From Arthrobacter sp. PM3 (GTDB lineage Bacteria > Actinomycetota > Actinomycetes > Actinomycetales > Micrococcaceae), in contig NZ_CP022314.1 in NCBI RefSeq assembly GCF_003352915.1, positions 3,955,218 to 4,019,217 of the forward strand: DNA of 64,000 nt, given 5' to 3'. The notes below the pieces were generated by a model. That model had not been told where the DNA came from and did not search any database. It saw nothing but the letters and a program-made list of their open reading frames with translations. How positions within the stretch are numbered: position 1 is the first letter of the stretch; each line of letters opens with the position of its first letter. Position numbers and translations under genes: made by a program. Shown in pieces: positions 28,606-38,848 of the stretch.

Positions 28606-29247
28606 ATGACCGTCCCGCCCAACGCTTCCGCCCCCGGCCCTGGCTGGTACCCGGACCCCGCAGGCTCGGGCCGGCTTCAGTGGTGGAACGGAACGGCGTG
28701 GACCGGACAATTCAACCCGCCGCAGGGGCAGCCGCCGCAGTTCCAGGCGCCGGCACCGCACCCGAAGGAGCAGCGCCGGCGCATCAGTGACCGCACCCCC
28801 GTCTACAACGCCTACGTCTGGACGATCGTGGCGCTGCCGCTCGTGCCCATCATCCTGCTGATGTTCTGGAACCCGGTGCTCCGGTACCGGACTGTTGGTC
28901 CGCGGCAGACGCAGACTCTCGATCCGGCGTCGATCTTCACCACCCCGTACTTCCTCCTGATCAGCAGCGGGTTCCTGATCTACGGCGTCGCCGCCCTGCT
29001 GGCCTACCTGGACTGGGACCGGCTGCGCAAGGACGGCGTGGTGCGCCCGTTCCACTGGGCGTGGGTGTTCCTCAGCCGGGAGGTCTATGTGATCGGCCGC
29101 TCCATCATCGTCCACGAGGTGGCACCCCGGCGCGGACTCGCCCCCGTGTGGGCCACGATCGGCGTCACCGTCCTGTCCGTGGTGCTCGTGGGCCTCAAGA
29201 CGTCCGCCCTCGTGGCCAGCTTCGCGAACCAGGCCGCCTCCATCTGA
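28606..29247 (+). CDS. DUF2510 domain membrane protein
   Basis: 213 residues. The N-terminal DUF2510 motif appears as PGWYPDPAGSGRLQWWNGTAWTG (in pieces, residues about 11-35), a small Trp-rich module common in actinobacterial membrane proteins. A Pro/Gln linker and four predicted membrane helices between residues about 65 and 210 follow. ATG 28606 has AAAAGGA upstream. The function is unknown. Confidence 0.75.
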   Translation: MTVPPNASAPGPGWYPDPAGSGRLQWWNGTAWTGQFNPPQGQPPQFQAPAPHPKEQRRRISDRTPVYNAYVWTIVALPLVPIILLMFWNPVLRYRTVGPRQTQTLDPASIFTTPYFLLISSGFLIYGVAALLAYLDWDRLRKDGVVRPFHWAWVFLSREVYVIGRSIIVHEVAPRRGLAPVWATIGVTVLSVVLVGLKTSALVASFANQAASI

Positions 29248-29288
29248 GTTCTCTCTCTCCTTGCTCCGCGCTGACGCAGGCACGCCCT

Positions 29289-29320
29289 AACTTTCAGCCC
29301 CCGGAACTTTCAGCCCCCGG
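29289..29320. repeat. Direct 16-bp duplication at the end of the universal stress gene
   Basis: AACTTTCAGCCCCCGG occurs twice, head to tail, at 29289-29304 and 29305-29320. The second copy contains the stop codon of the minus-strand usp gene. Confidence 0.85.
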
Positions 29321-29741
29321 ACCGGATGATCAGCAGCGGGCACTTGGCGTGGTGCGCCAACTGGGAGGAGACCGATCCCAGCAGCATTCCGGTGAACCCG
29401 CCCAGGCCACGCGATCCCACCACCAGCAGGCCGGCATCGCGTGAGGACTCCAGCAGTGCCGCGGCCGCGTTGCCCTCCACCAGGCGTCCGGTCGCCGGGA
29501 CACCGGTATCGGCCACGCGTCTGAGTTCGTCGTCAAGGATTCTCTGCGCATCGCGCTCGAAGCTGGCATAGTCCCAGGCCATGCCGCCGGCGTCGGAAAC
29601 ATACGGAAGCTGCCAGGACGCGACGACAATCACCTCACCGCCCCTGAGCCGCGCCTCCTCCACGCCCCAGTCGAGGGCCGCCCGCGACTCTGCGGACCCG
29701 TCGACGCCGACGACGACCACGAACGGGTTACTGGTAACCAT
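29310..29741 (-). CDS. Universal stress protein (UspA family)
   Basis: A 143-residue single-domain Usp. It begins NPFVVVVGVDGSAESRAAL with the nucleotide-binding Asp. The ATP-binding loop GSRGLGGFTGMLLGSVSSQL near the C-terminus fits G-2X-G-9X-G(S/T), so it should bind ATP. ATG 29741 has CGGAGG 7 nt upstream; an upstream in-frame start at 29786 would add 15 residues without homology. It probably acts in stress or hypoxia survival. It is convergent with the DUF2510 gene. Confidence 0.85.
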   Translation of the reverse strand: MVTSNPFVVVVGVDGSAESRAALDWGVEEARLRGGEVIVVASWQLPYVSDAGGMAWDYASFERDAQRILDDELRRVADTGVPATGRLVEGNAAAALLESSRDAGLLVVGSRGLGGFTGMLLGSVSSQLAHHAKCPLLIIRSGG

Positions 29742-29864
29742 GCCATGCCTCCGACCCGGTTGGGGCTCACGCGTTGCCACCATCATCCGTCCACGGGCCG
29801 GGGCAGGACATCATCCGGGCAGCATGGGATGCCGCTGTGGCTCGAACCGTGAGGCTCGGGCAGG

Positions 29865-30392
29865 CTAGTTAAGCGGGGTGGCCTTGGCGACAGCATCCGG
29901 CTCGGCCGGGGAAACGGCGCCGGCGGCGAGGCCGGGATCCGCGGCAGTCACAATCGCCTTGACCTCCGGGGATGACGCCCGGTTGGCCAGCACCCGGACC
30001 ACGGCCTGGAGTTCCTGACGCAGCACATCCGGGTCAATGGGCGCCGCGGCGAGCACGGAGCGTTCCATGTCCGCGGCCGCGGCAACGGCCTCACGGCCCT
30101 GGTCCGTCAGGGACACCACGTGGCTGCGCCGGTCAGAGGCGCTGCGCTCGCGCGAGATGTGGCCGTGCACTTCCAGTCGACTCAGCGTCTTCCCCATGGT
30201 CTGCGCCTGGACACGCACCAGCTGGGCCAGTTGGGCTTGCGTCATCGGCCCGTTGGCCGACAGCACCTCCATGGCGATCACTCCGGCGTGGGTCAGGCCT
30301 ATGGCCCCCAGTTTTTCGTTCCAGGAGTGTTCTACGAGACGTGCTGCCGTGGACAGTAGGCGGCCCGTGGGCCAGCGATCCAAATCAGGCAT
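29865..30392 (-). CDS. MarR-family transcriptional regulator
   Basis: A 175-residue winged-helix regulator. The recognition region includes GPMTQAQLAQLVRVQAQTMGKTLSRLEVHGHI and the wing RERSASDRRSHVVSLTDQG. I chose ATG 30392 because a TATACT -10 box (30405-30400) ends about 7 nt before it, implying a leaderless mRNA. A GTG at 30458 would add 22 residues. It is divergent from bcp, so it could control peroxide defence, though no clear palindrome was identified between them. Confidence 0.8.
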   Translation of the reverse strand: MPDLDRWPTGRLLSTAARLVEHSWNEKLGAIGLTHAGVIAMEVLSANGPMTQAQLAQLVRVQAQTMGKTLSRLEVHGHISRERSASDRRSHVVSLTDQGREAVAAAADMERSVLAAAPIDPDVLRQELQAVVRVLANRASSPEVKAIVTAADPGLAAGAVSPAEPDAVAKATPLN

Positions 30393-30493
30393 ACCCAAGA
30401 GTATAGCGAGCGCCGGATTGGTCGCAGGTACGGTGCTCTCATTAGGCTGGATGGTCACGCCACTTCACGACACACCTGATTAGGGAGACACCC

Positions 30494-30967
30494 GTGCCTG
30501 AACGACTCGTCCCCGGTGCCGATGCGCCGGAATTCACCCTCAAGGACGCCGACGGGAGGGACGTGAGCCTCAGTAGCTTCCGGGGCCGGAACACCATCCT
30601 CTACTTCTACCCCGCCGCCTCCACCCCCGGCTGCACCAAGCAGGCCTGCGACTTCCGCGACTCCCTCGCCTCGCTGCAGCAGGCCGGCTATGACGTGGTG
30701 GGCATCTCCCCCGACGCGGTGGGCAAGCTTGCCAAATTCGCAGCCGCCGAGAGCCTGACCTTTCCGCTGCTCTCCGATGAGGACCACGCCGTCGCCGAGG
30801 CGTATGCGGCCTGGGGTGAAAAGAAGAACTACGGCAAGACCTACCAGGGCCTCATCCGCTCGACCGTCGTCGTCGATCCCGACGGCAAGGTCGTCGTCGC
30901 GCAATACAACGTCCGGGCCACCGGGCATGTCGCCAAACTCCGCCGCGACCTGAAGCTCGGGGAGTAG
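30494..30967 (+). CDS. bcp: Thioredoxin-dependent peroxiredoxin (BCP/PrxQ)
   Basis: A 157-residue PrxQ-type peroxidase that reduces peroxides in the cytoplasm. The peroxidatic Cys47 is in TPGCTKQACDF and the resolving Cys52 is five residues on, the usual BCP arrangement. The fold continues through VVGISPDAVGKLAKF. The GTG start at 30494 has GGGAGA upstream. Divergent from the marR-type gene. Confidence 0.92.
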   Translation: MPERLVPGADAPEFTLKDADGRDVSLSSFRGRNTILYFYPAASTPGCTKQACDFRDSLASLQQAGYDVVGISPDAVGKLAKFAAAESLTFPLLSDEDHAVAEAYAAWGEKKNYGKTYQGLIRSTVVVDPDGKVVVAQYNVRATGHVAKLRRDLKLGE

Positions 30968-30973
30968 CTCACG

Positions 30974-31002
30974 CCGACAGTCTGCCTGACAGTAGGTACA
31001 AT
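30974..31002 (+). promoter_or_regulatory. Promoter of tRNA-Leu
   Basis: -35 CCGACA (30974-30979), 17-bp spacer, -10 TACAAT (30997-31002), about 50 bp before the tRNA. Confidence 0.6.
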
Positions 31003-31054
31003 GGAGCCTGGCGTCCGGCGCCGGGCTTCTTGTCCCGGATCACGACGACGCCGC

Positions 31055-31139
31055 GCGCGAGTGGTGAAATTGGCAGACACGCAGGATTTAGGTTCCTGTG
31101 CCTTCGGGCGTGGGGGTTCAAGTCCCCCCTTGCGCACCA
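31055..31139 (+). tRNA. tRNA-Leu (anticodon TAG)
   Basis: An 85-nt class II tRNA with long variable arm. The acceptor GCGCGAG pairs with CTTGCGC (one G-T pair), the anticodon loop is TTTAGGT (TAG), the variable arm is TGCCTTCGGGCG, and the 3' CCA is encoded. Confidence 0.96.
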
Positions 31140-31142
31140 ATG

Positions 31143-31170
31143 AGAACCCCGGTCTTCGGACCGGGGTTCT
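31143..31170 (+). terminator. Terminator of tRNA-Leu
   Basis: A 12-bp perfect stem closed by a TTCG tetraloop (31143-31154 with 31159-31170) three bases after the tRNA. Confidence 0.8.
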
Positions 31171-31386
31171 TGTGCTTTCCGGCCGGTTTCCGCCGGATTC
31201 CGGCCGGTTTCCAGGCAATGTCAGGCGCTGATAAAAGAATTCCGGCCCCTCACCCATCCGTTTCTTCCAGGCACCCGAATACCCAATGAGACACCACCCC
31301 AGGGTCGGTGCCCGACAGTCGGGAAAGGGCCGCAGCGGCAAAGACCGCAGCCGGCAACCATCGCCACAACAAAGGAGAAACCCGAA

Positions 31387-32061
31387 ATGCAGACCATCAA
31401 GCGCACCACCTTCGCCGTTGCAGGTATCGCAGCCGCCGCCATGCTCAGCCTCACTGCCTGCGGTGGATCCAGCGCCCCCGCAGCCTCCTCGGCGCCGGCC
31501 GCCGCGCCGTCGGAATCCGGCATGGCACCGTCCCCGTCCATGAGCCCCTCCGCGGCCGCCATGGACCCGGCCGCCAACCTCGTCGGCCCCGGCTGCGCCG
31601 ATTATGCCGCCCAGGTTCCGAGCGGGGCCGGCTCCGTCTCGGGCATGGCCCTTGACCCGGTGGCCACCGCGGCGTCCAACAACCCGATCCTCACTACCCT
31701 GACCGCCGCCGTATCCGGCAAGCTCAACCCCAAGGTCAACCTGGTGGACACGCTGAACGGCAGCGAATTCACCGTCTTCGCCCCGACCGATGACGCCTTC
31801 AAGAAGATCGACCCGGCCACCATCGAAGCCCTGAAGTCCGACGACGCCACGCTCAGCAAGATCCTGACCTACCACGTGGTGCCCGGCAAGATCACCCCGG
31901 ACCAGATCGTCGGCACCCACAAGACCGTTCAGGGCGGCTCCGTCACTGTCACCGGCAGCAAGGATGCCCTCAAGGTCGACAACGCCAACGTTGTCTGCGG
32001 CGGCGTCCAGACCGCCAACGCCACCGTCTACATGGTCGACTCCGTCCTGATGCCCAAGTAG
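31387..32061 (+). CDS. Fasciclin (FAS1) domain lipoprotein
   Basis: 224 residues. A lipobox LSLTAC (Cys at about 23) is followed by an Ala/Ser/Pro/Met spacer and one FAS1 domain at about 75-224. The domain contains [15 protein letters not shown] and [15 protein letters not shown], the H1 and H2 signatures. FAS1 lipoproteins (MPT70/MPB83-like) act in surface adhesion. AAAGGAGA stands 8 bases before ATG 31387. Monocistronic, with a strong hairpin downstream. Confidence 0.9.
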   Translation: MQTIKRTTFAVAGIAAAAMLSLTACGGSSAPAASSAPAAAPSESGMAPSPSMSPSAAAMDPAANLVGPGCADYAAQVPSGAGSVSGMALDPVATAASNNPILTTLTAAVSGKLNPKVNLVDTLNGSEFTVFAPTDDAFKKIDPATIEALKSDDATLSKILTYHVVPGKITPDQIVGTHKTVQGGSVTVTGSKDALKVDNANVVCGGVQTANATVYMVDSVLMPK

Positions 32062-32114
32062 GCAACTCCCAGACCCTCCTTCGCCGGTCCGGCGTGACTC
32101 CCCGGGCCATAAGG

Positions 32115-32156
32115 AGAAGCCAAGGCCCGCACCACCAGGTGCGGGCCTTGGCTTCT
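32115..32156 (+). terminator. Terminator after the FAS1 gene
   Basis: A perfect 19-bp stem (32115-32133 with 32138-32156) with ACCA tetraloop, 54 bp after the stop codon. Confidence 0.85.
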
Positions 32157-32259
32157 CTGGTGCCCACGGCCGCCGAGCGATGCCCGGCCCGGCTGTCAAC
32201 TAGACTGGGGCTGTTCCGCAGCCGGCGGACCATCCAGTTCCCCAGAGGTGATTCCTTCA

Positions 32260-33945
32260 GTGCCCAGCAGCAGAATGCCCAGCAGGATAGCGCGGCGGCT
32301 TGCCGCCAGCATCGGCGCCGTCCTCCTTCTGCTGCCGGTCGCATCCTGCACGGGATCCCCTGATCCCGCGCCCGGCTCCGCCACCTCCTCCGCCGCCGCC
32401 GGCGCAGCACCCACGGCCCTGTTCACCTTCGGCACCGCGGCGGAACCGCTGGGGCTGGATCCTGCCCTGGTGTCCGACGTCGAGTCCTACCGCGTTACCC
32501 GGCAGGTGCTCGAAGGCCTCGTCGGCGTGGACCAGACCACGGGCCAGCCCACTGCCCTGCTCGCCACCGAATGGTCGCAGAGCGATGACGGCAAGTCCTA
32601 CACATTCAAGCTCCGCGACAAAGTCAAGTTTCAGGACGGCACGGCCTTTGACGCCGCGGCCGTGTGCACCAACTTCAACCGCTGGTTCAACTTCCCGGAA
32701 CCGCTGCGCCAGCAGGCCACCGGCACCACGTTCAAGAGCGTGTTCAAGGCCCACGCCGACCAGGCCCCGCTGTCCCTCTACAAGGGCTGCACCGCCGTCG
32801 CCCCGGACAACGTGCGGATCGACCTCACCCAGCCGTTCACGGGCTTCCTCCAGGCCCTCACTCTCCCGGCCTTCGCCATCTCCTCCCCGCGGGCCCTTGC
32901 CGCGGAACACGCCGATGTCCTGGACCAGAGCCGCGGCGGCCAGCCGGTCTCGGCCTACGGCCTGCACCCCGTGGGAACCGGGCCGTACGTCTTCGGCTCC
33001 TGGAACCCGGGCAGCGTCACCCTGACCAGCAACAAGGACTACTGGGGTGACAAGGGGCAGATCGGGACCATCAAGTTCGTCACCTACGACCACCCGCAAA
33101 AGCGCATGCAGGCGCTCCTGGACGGCAAGATCGATGGCTACGACGCCGTCACCGTGGGGAACTTTGACCAGTTGGTCAAGAGCGGAAAGCAGATCATCCA
33201 GCGGGATCCCTTCTCTGTCATGTACCTGGGCATGAACCAGGACATCCCCATCCTGCAGAACCTCAAGGTGCGCCAGGCGATCGAGATGGCGCTCGACAAG
33301 GACACCCTGATCCGGCGCTTCTTCATCGACAACACCGCCCAGGCGTCCCAGTTCGTCCCGCCCAAGCTCAGCGGCTTCAACAACAACGCCCCCACGCTCG
33401 GGTACAACCCGGACAAGGCCAAGGAACTGCTGGCCGAGGCCGGGTACAAGGGCGAGGAACTGAAGTTTTACTACCCGCTCAACGTCACCCGGCCCTACCT
33501 GCCGACGCCGGAGAAGGTGTACGCGGAGATCAGCCGGCAACTGACCGCCGTCGGGCTCAACATCAAGCCGGTGCCCGTGGACTGGGCCGACGGCTACCTG
33601 CAAAAGGTCACCTCGCCGGGCGACCACGCCCTGCACCTGCTGGGCTGGAACGGCTCATACTCCGACCCGGACAACTTCGTCGGCCCGCTCTTCGGCGAGC
33701 ACACGGGGGAATTCGGTTACCAGGACCCCCAGGTCTTCTCCAAGATCGCCCGGGCCCGCGGATTGCCGGACGGTAAAGACCGCACGGCGGAGTACCAGAC
33801 CATCAATGCGCAGATCGCGGCCACCGTTCCGGCGGTCCCCATTGCGTTCCCGATCTCCGCCCTGGCGCTCTCGGACCGGGTCCTGAAGTACCCGGCGTCG
33901 CCAGTGCTGAATGAAGTTTTCACAAAGGTCGAACTCAGGCCTTGA
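32260..33945 (+). CDS. ABC transporter substrate-binding lipoprotein (peptide/nickel type, SBP family 5)
   Basis: A 561-residue extracellular solute-binding protein. A signal peptide ending LPVASC (Cys at about 26) is followed by [19 protein letters not shown] and [28 protein letters not shown], the typical start of DppA/OppA-like proteins. GTG 32260 is chosen because AGAGGTGA lies 8 nt upstream; GTG 32248 and ATG 32275 are alternatives. No permease or ATPase genes follow, so it is an orphan receptor that must share a transporter encoded elsewhere. Confidence 0.88.
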   Translation: MPSSRMPSRIARRLAASIGAVLLLLPVASCTGSPDPAPGSATSSAAAGAAPTALFTFGTAAEPLGLDPALVSDVESYRVTRQVLEGLVGVDQTTGQPTALLATEWSQSDDGKSYTFKLRDKVKFQDGTAFDAAAVCTNFNRWFNFPEPLRQQATGTTFKSVFKAHADQAPLSLYKGCTAVAPDNVRIDLTQPFTGFLQALTLPAFAISSPRALAAEHADVLDQSRGGQPVSAYGLHPVGTGPYVFGSWNPGSVTLTSNKDYWGDKGQIGTIKFVTYDHPQKRMQALLDGKIDGYDAVTVGNFDQLVKSGKQIIQRDPFSVMYLGMNQDIPILQNLKVRQAIEMALDKDTLIRRFFIDNTAQASQFVPPKLSGFNNNAPTLGYNPDKAKELLAEAGYKGEELKFYYPLNVTRPYLPTPEKVYAEISRQLTAVGLNIKPVPVDWADGYLQKVTSPGDHALHLLGWNGSYSDPDNFVGPLFGEHTGEFGYQDPQVFSKIARARGLPDGKDRTAEYQTINAQIAATVPAVPIAFPISALALSDRVLKYPASPVLNEVFTKVELRP

Positions 33946-34024
33946 CGCCCGGGGTCAATTTCAGTTAGTGGGCGGTGCAGGGATATTCTGTGACAGCCAG
34001 AGCCGCTGCTATCGGAGACTGATT

Positions 34025-35527
34025 GTGACTTTCATTTCCAAGACCCAACATGCCGACGTCGTCTTGATTGGCGGCGGCATCATGAGCGCCACGCTCGGCG
34101 CTTTCATCAAGCAGCTTGAGCCGAACTGGACCATCTCGCTGTTCGAGCGGCTCGACGAGCCCGGTCTGGAGAGCTCCGGACCGTGGAACAATGCCGGCAC
34201 CGGACACGCCGCCCTGTGTGAGCTTAACTACTCCCCCGCAGCCAAAGACGGCTCGGTGGACCCCGCCAAGGCCCTGAAGATCAACGAGCAGTTCCAGCTG
34301 TCCCGCCAGTTCTGGTCCCACCTGGTCTCGAACTCCCTGATCGGCTCCCCCAAGGGCTTCATCAACACCGTGCCGCACATGAGCTTCGTGATCGGCGAGG
34401 ACCACACCAAGTTCCTCCGCACCCGCTACGAGGCCCTCAAGCCGAACCCGCTGTTCCGGTCCATGGAGTACTCCGAGGACCAGGCGCAGATCGCCAAGTG
34501 GGCCCCGCTGATCGTCAAGGGCCGCGATCCCAAGCAGCGCGTCGCGGCGACCCGCGCCGCCGAGGGCACCGACGTCGACTTCGGCGCCCTGACCCGGGAA
34601 CTGACCACGTACCTGGGCAACAACGGCGTGGAGATCAACTACGGCCACAACGTCAGCGACATCAAGCGCGCGTCCGACGGCGGCTGGGACCTTTCGCTCA
34701 AGCACGCCCGCAGCGGCGAGCACGGCTCGATCCACGCGAAGTTCGTGTTTGTCGGCGCCGGCGGCGGCGCCCTGCACCTGCTGCAGGCCTCCGGCATCCC
34801 GGAAAGCAAGGGGTTCGGTGGCTTCCCGGTCTCCGGCCAGTTCTTCCGCTGCACCGACGAGTCCCTCGCCGCGCAGCACAGCGCGAAGGTCTACGGCCAG
34901 GCGTCGGTCGGTGCCCCGCCGATGTCCGTGCCGCACCTGGACACGCGCTACGTCAACGGCAAGCGCTCCCTGCTGTTCGGCCCGTACGCCGGTTTCTCCA
35001 CCAACTTCCTCAAGAACGGCTCCTACCTGGACCTGCCGCTGTCCATCCGCCCCTCCAACATCGTCCCGATGCTGGCCGTGGCCAAGGACAACATGGACCT
35101 CACCGCCTACCTGATCAAGGAAGTCGCCAAGCGCCACGGCGACAAAGTCGAAGCCCTGCGGGAGTACTACCCCGAGGCGAAGGACGGCGACTGGGAGCTC
35201 ATCACCGCCGGCCAGCGGGTCCAGATCATCAAGAAGGACCCGAAGAAGGGCGGCGTGCTGCAGTTCGGCACCGAGGTCATCGCCGGGCGCGACGGCACCA
35301 TCGGCGCCCTGCTCGGCGCGTCCCCGGGCGCGTCCACGGCCGTGCCGATCATGATTGAGCTGCTGCAGAAGTCCTTCCCGAAGAACTTCAAGGGCTGGCA
35401 GTCCAAGCTCAAGGAGATGATGCCCGGCTACGGCGTCAAGCTCAATGAGAACCCCGAGCTCGCCGCGCAGCTTGAGGCCGAGACGGCCAGGACGCTGCAG
35501 CTCGAACAGGTCTCCGCCCGCAGCTGA
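34025..35527 (+). CDS. mqo: Malate:quinone oxidoreductase
   Basis: A 500-residue FAD-dependent peripheral membrane enzyme oxidising malate to oxaloacetate and passing electrons to quinone. The dinucleotide motif [15 protein letters not shown] is at about 11-25. Family blocks [18 protein letters not shown] and [31 protein letters not shown] are intact. GTG 34025 follows GGAG and begins right at the conserved domain. Monocistronic. Confidence 0.95.
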   Translation: MTFISKTQHADVVLIGGGIMSATLGAFIKQLEPNWTISLFERLDEPGLESSGPWNNAGTGHAALCELNYSPAAKDGSVDPAKALKINEQFQLSRQFWSHLVSNSLIGSPKGFINTVPHMSFVIGEDHTKFLRTRYEALKPNPLFRSMEYSEDQAQIAKWAPLIVKGRDPKQRVAATRAAEGTDVDFGALTRELTTYLGNNGVEINYGHNVSDIKRASDGGWDLSLKHARSGEHGSIHAKFVFVGAGGGALHLLQASGIPESKGFGGFPVSGQFFRCTDESLAAQHSAKVYGQASVGAPPMSVPHLDTRYVNGKRSLLFGPYAGFSTNFLKNGSYLDLPLSIRPSNIVPMLAVAKDNMDLTAYLIKEVAKRHGDKVEALREYYPEAKDGDWELITAGQRVQIIKKDPKKGGVLQFGTEVIAGRDGTIGALLGASPGASTAVPIMIELLQKSFPKNFKGWQSKLKEMMPGYGVKLNENPELAAQLEAETARTLQLEQVSARS

Positions 35528-35635
35528 GTCCCTGCAGCTGGATCCTCCCAGCCGAACTCCATAGCTGAATCCCGGCCCGGCCGCGGCCTGTACTTCCCGT
35601 TTGCAGTTGTCGTCGACCCACCAGGAGACCATGAG

Positions 35636-38600
35636 ATGTTCCGGCTCGCAAAGCTGTCGCTGGCCAACCGGGCCCTGATCGCGCTGATCACGGTGTTCGC
35701 CACCGTGTTCGGCGTGATCACGATGTCCTCGCTGAAGCAGGAACTCATCCCGTCCATCGAGTTCCCGCAGATCACGGTCATCAGCTCCATGCCGGGGGCG
35801 TCGCCGGAAGTCGTCGACAAGCAGATCAGCGCGCCCCTGGAAAAGGCGCTCAACAGCGTCGAAGGGCTCGAGTCGACGTCGTCGACCTCCCGCAACGGCG
35901 TCTCGCAGATCACCCTGGCCTTCACCTACGGCACCAACCTGGACCGGGCCCGGAACCAGATCGACCGGGCGATCTCCAACGCCCAGCAGTCGCTGCCCAA
36001 GGACGTCCAGCCGCAGGCCATCGCCGGGAGCATCAGCGACTTCCCGATCGTTTTCCTGGCCGTGTCCTCGGACAAACCGCTCAGCGAACTCAACGCCGAC
36101 CTCGCCCGGCTCAGCGTGCCCCGGCTGCAGAAGCTCGACGGCGTCCGGGGCGCCGATGTCACCGGCGGCGCCACCGAGCACATCCGGATCCTGCCGCGGC
36201 CCGCGGACATGGCGGCGTCGGGCGCGGGCATCCAGTCCATCAGTGACGCCCTGAAGAACAACGGTACGCTGGTACCGGCCGGCACGATCGAGGAACAGGG
36301 CAAGACGCTCTCGCTGCAGATCGGCAGCCCGGTGGACTCGCTCGATGCCATCAGGGCCCTGCCCCTGGGCAGCGCCCGCGACGGGGCAACGATCGGCAGC
36401 GTCGCGGACGTCAGCCTGGTCGAGGACGCCCGGACGTCCATCACGCGTACCAACGGCAAGGAAACCCTGGCCGTCTCCGTGACCAAGAAGCCCGACGGCG
36501 ACACGGTGGCGATCTCCCACGCCGTGAAGGACGCCATCCCGCAGCTCGAGGCCGAACTCGGGTCCAACGCCAAATTCACCCCGGTCTTCGACCAGGCGCC
36601 GTTCATTGAGAAGTCCATCAAGGACCTCACCACCGAGGGCCTGCTGGGGCTCGGGTTTGCGGTCCTGGTGATCCTGGTGTTCCTGATGTCCGTGCGCGCG
36701 ACCCTCGTCACGGCCGTGTCCATCCCGCTGTCGTTGCTGATCACGTTCATCGGGCTCTCGGCCACCGGCTACTCCCTGAACATCCTGACCCTCGGGGCGC
36801 TGACCATCGCGATCGGCCGGGTGGTGGACGACTCGATCGTGGTCATCGAAAACATCAAGCGCCATTTGAGCTACGGCGAGGACAAGATCACCGCCATCGT
36901 GACCTCCATCCGGGAGGTCGCCGGTGCCATCACCGCGTCCACCCTGACCACCGTGGCCGTGTTCCTGCCGATCGCCTTTGTCGGGGACCTCGCCGGGGAG
37001 CTGTTCCGGCCCTTCGCCCTCACGGTGACCATCGCCCTGCTTTCCTCGCTGCTGGTTTCGCTCACGATCGTCCCGGTGCTGGCGTACTGGTTCCTGCGCA
37101 CCCCGGCCGTCACCGGATCCGCCGCTGGTTCTGCTGTCGGCATTGCAGCCGAGGCGCACGAGGCCGAGCAGCGCACGCTGCTGCAGCGCGGCTACCTTCC
37201 GGTCCTGTCCGGGACGCAGCGGCACCCGGTCCTGACGCTGGTCGCCGCGGCGCTGGTGCTTGCCGGGACGGTGGCCATGTCCCCGCTGCTCGCCACGGAC
37301 CTGCTGGGCCGCTCCGGCGAGAACAGCATGACGGTCAAGCAGGCCCTGCCGGCGGGCACGAGCCTGGCCGAAGCCACCGCGGCGGCCATCAAGGTCGAAG
37401 ATGTCCTGCGCGGCGTCGAGGGGATCAAAGACGTCCAGTCCACCACCGGCAACGCCCAGACCGGATTCTCGGCCCTGCTGTCCACCGGAGCGTCGAATTC
37501 GACCTTCACCGTGGTGACGGACGAAAAAGCCAACCAGGGCAAGCTCCAGGACACCGTCCGCACCGAACTTGCCAAGCTCGGCGACGCCGGCAAGATCACG
37601 GTCGGGTCCCAGCAGGGCGGCTTCGGCACGTCCTCGACCGTGGACATCACCCTCAAGGCCGCCACCACCGCGGACCTCCGGACCGCCAGTGACGCCATGG
37701 TCAAGGCCATGGACGGGGTGCCCGGCAGCAGCGAGGTCGCCACCAACCTGGCTGCCAGCCAGCCCGTGGTCCAGGTCAAAGTTGACCGGGCCAAGGCCGT
37801 CGCGGCCGGCCTGAACGAAGAACGCGTGGCCGGGGTCCTCGCCGCCACGATCAGCCCGATCCCCGCCGGAACAGTCAGGATCGACACCGACGACTTCCCG
37901 GTACGGATCGGCGAGGGAACCCGCTTTACGAGCATCGACGCCGTCCGTGCGATCCCGCTCCCGACGGCGGCCGGTGCCGTGCCGCTGGGCAACATCGCCT
38001 CCGTGGAACAGGTCGATGTACCGGTCTCCATCACCGCCAGCAACGGCCAGCGCACCGCGAAGGTCTCGGTGACGCCGTCGGGCGCCAACCTGGGTGCGGT
38101 GAGCACCGAGGTCCAGAACCGGCTCAAATCGGTCCAGCTGCCGCCCGGGGTGACCGCAACAATCGGCGGCGCCACAACTCAGCAGGCAGACTCATTCCGC
38201 CAGTTGGGGCTCGCGCTGCTGGCCGCCGTCGCTATTGTCTACGTGATCATGGTGGCCGCCTTCAAGTCCCTCATCCAGCCACTGATCCTGCTGGTTTCGG
38301 TCCCCTTCGCAGCGACCGGCGCCATCGCCCTGCTCGTGATCACCGGCGTGCCGCTCGGCCTGCCGTCACTGATCGGCATGCTGATGCTCGTGGGCATCGT
38401 GGTGACCAACGCGATTGTGCTGATCGACCTCATCAACCAGTACCGCCAGCCGCGCGACGGCCAGCCGGGCATGAACGTGGCGGACGCCATCACGCACGGC
38501 GCCCGCCAGCGCCTCAGGCCCATCCTCATGACGGCCCTCGCCACGGTGTTCGCCCTGACCCCGATGGCCCTGGGCCTGACCGGCGGCGGAGGCTTCATCT

Positions 38601-38848
38601 CCCAGCCCCTGGCCATCGTGGTGATCGGCGGCCTGATTTCCTCCACCGTGCTCACGCTCATCCTGGTTCCGGTGCTGTACCGGCTCGTCGAGGGCCGGCG
38701 CGAACGCATGGCCCTGCGGAAGTCCCTGCGCCGCGGCCGCCACTCCGCACCGGCAGCCGGCGCGTCGGTCGGCCCGGCGACCGGCGAGCCTGAGGAGTTC
38801 CCGGACGAATTCCCGGAGGACGCCCCCCTGCCCGCGGGGCCGCGTTAG
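35636..38848 (+). CDS. RND-family efflux permease (AcrB/MdtB-like)
   Basis: 1070 residues, the full HAE1-type architecture: TM1 (about 12-30), first porter domain, TM2-6, TM7 at about 530, second porter domain, TM8-12. The paired Asp of the proton relay is in VVDDSIVVIENI (TM4). No membrane-fusion or outer-membrane partner is encoded nearby, as expected in a monoderm. The C-terminal tail is acidic and Pro-rich. ATG 35636 has AGGAGACC upstream. The gene converges with the peptide synthetase gene, the two stops overlapping by 4 bp. Substrate unknown. Confidence 0.88.
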   Translation: MFRLAKLSLANRALIALITVFATVFGVITMSSLKQELIPSIEFPQITVISSMPGASPEVVDKQISAPLEKALNSVEGLESTSSTSRNGVSQITLAFTYGTNLDRARNQIDRAISNAQQSLPKDVQPQAIAGSISDFPIVFLAVSSDKPLSELNADLARLSVPRLQKLDGVRGADVTGGATEHIRILPRPADMAASGAGIQSISDALKNNGTLVPAGTIEEQGKTLSLQIGSPVDSLDAIRALPLGSARDGATIGSVADVSLVEDARTSITRTNGKETLAVSVTKKPDGDTVAISHAVKDAIPQLEAELGSNAKFTPVFDQAPFIEKSIKDLTTEGLLGLGFAVLVILVFLMSVRATLVTAVSIPLSLLITFIGLSATGYSLNILTLGALTIAIGRVVDDSIVVIENIKRHLSYGEDKITAIVTSIREVAGAITASTLTTVAVFLPIAFVGDLAGELFRPFALTVTIALLSSLLVSLTIVPVLAYWFLRTPAVTGSAAGSAVGIAAEAHEAEQRTLLQRGYLPVLSGTQRHPVLTLVAAALVLAGTVAMSPLLATDLLGRSGENSMTVKQALPAGTSLAEATAAAIKVEDVLRGVEGIKDVQSTTGNAQTGFSALLSTGASNSTFTVVTDEKANQGKLQDTVRTELAKLGDAGKITVGSQQGGFGTSSTVDITLKAATTADLRTASDAMVKAMDGVPGSSEVATNLAASQPVVQVKVDRAKAVAAGLNEERVAGVLAATISPIPAGTVRIDTDDFPVRIGEGTRFTSIDAVRAIPLPTAAGAVPLGNIASVEQVDVPVSITASNGQRTAKVSVTPSGANLGAVSTEVQNRLKSVQLPPGVTATIGGATTQQADSFRQLGLALLAAVAIVYVIMVAAFKSLIQPLILLVSVPFAATGAIALLVITGVPLGLPSLIGMLMLVGIVVTNAIVLIDLINQYRQPRDGQPGMNVADAITHGARQRLRPILMTALATVFALTPMALGLTGGGGFISQPLAIVVIGGLISSTVLTLILVPVLYRLVEGRRERMALRKSLRRGRHSAPAAGASVGPATGEPEEFPDEFPEDAPLPAGPR

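Noticed and set aside
33965..37225. A very long open frame (about 1086 codons) on the minus strand opposite mqo and the RND gene
   Set aside because: It is antisense to two clear genes, has Arg/Gly/Asp-rich composition without domains, and arises from high-GC codon bias.
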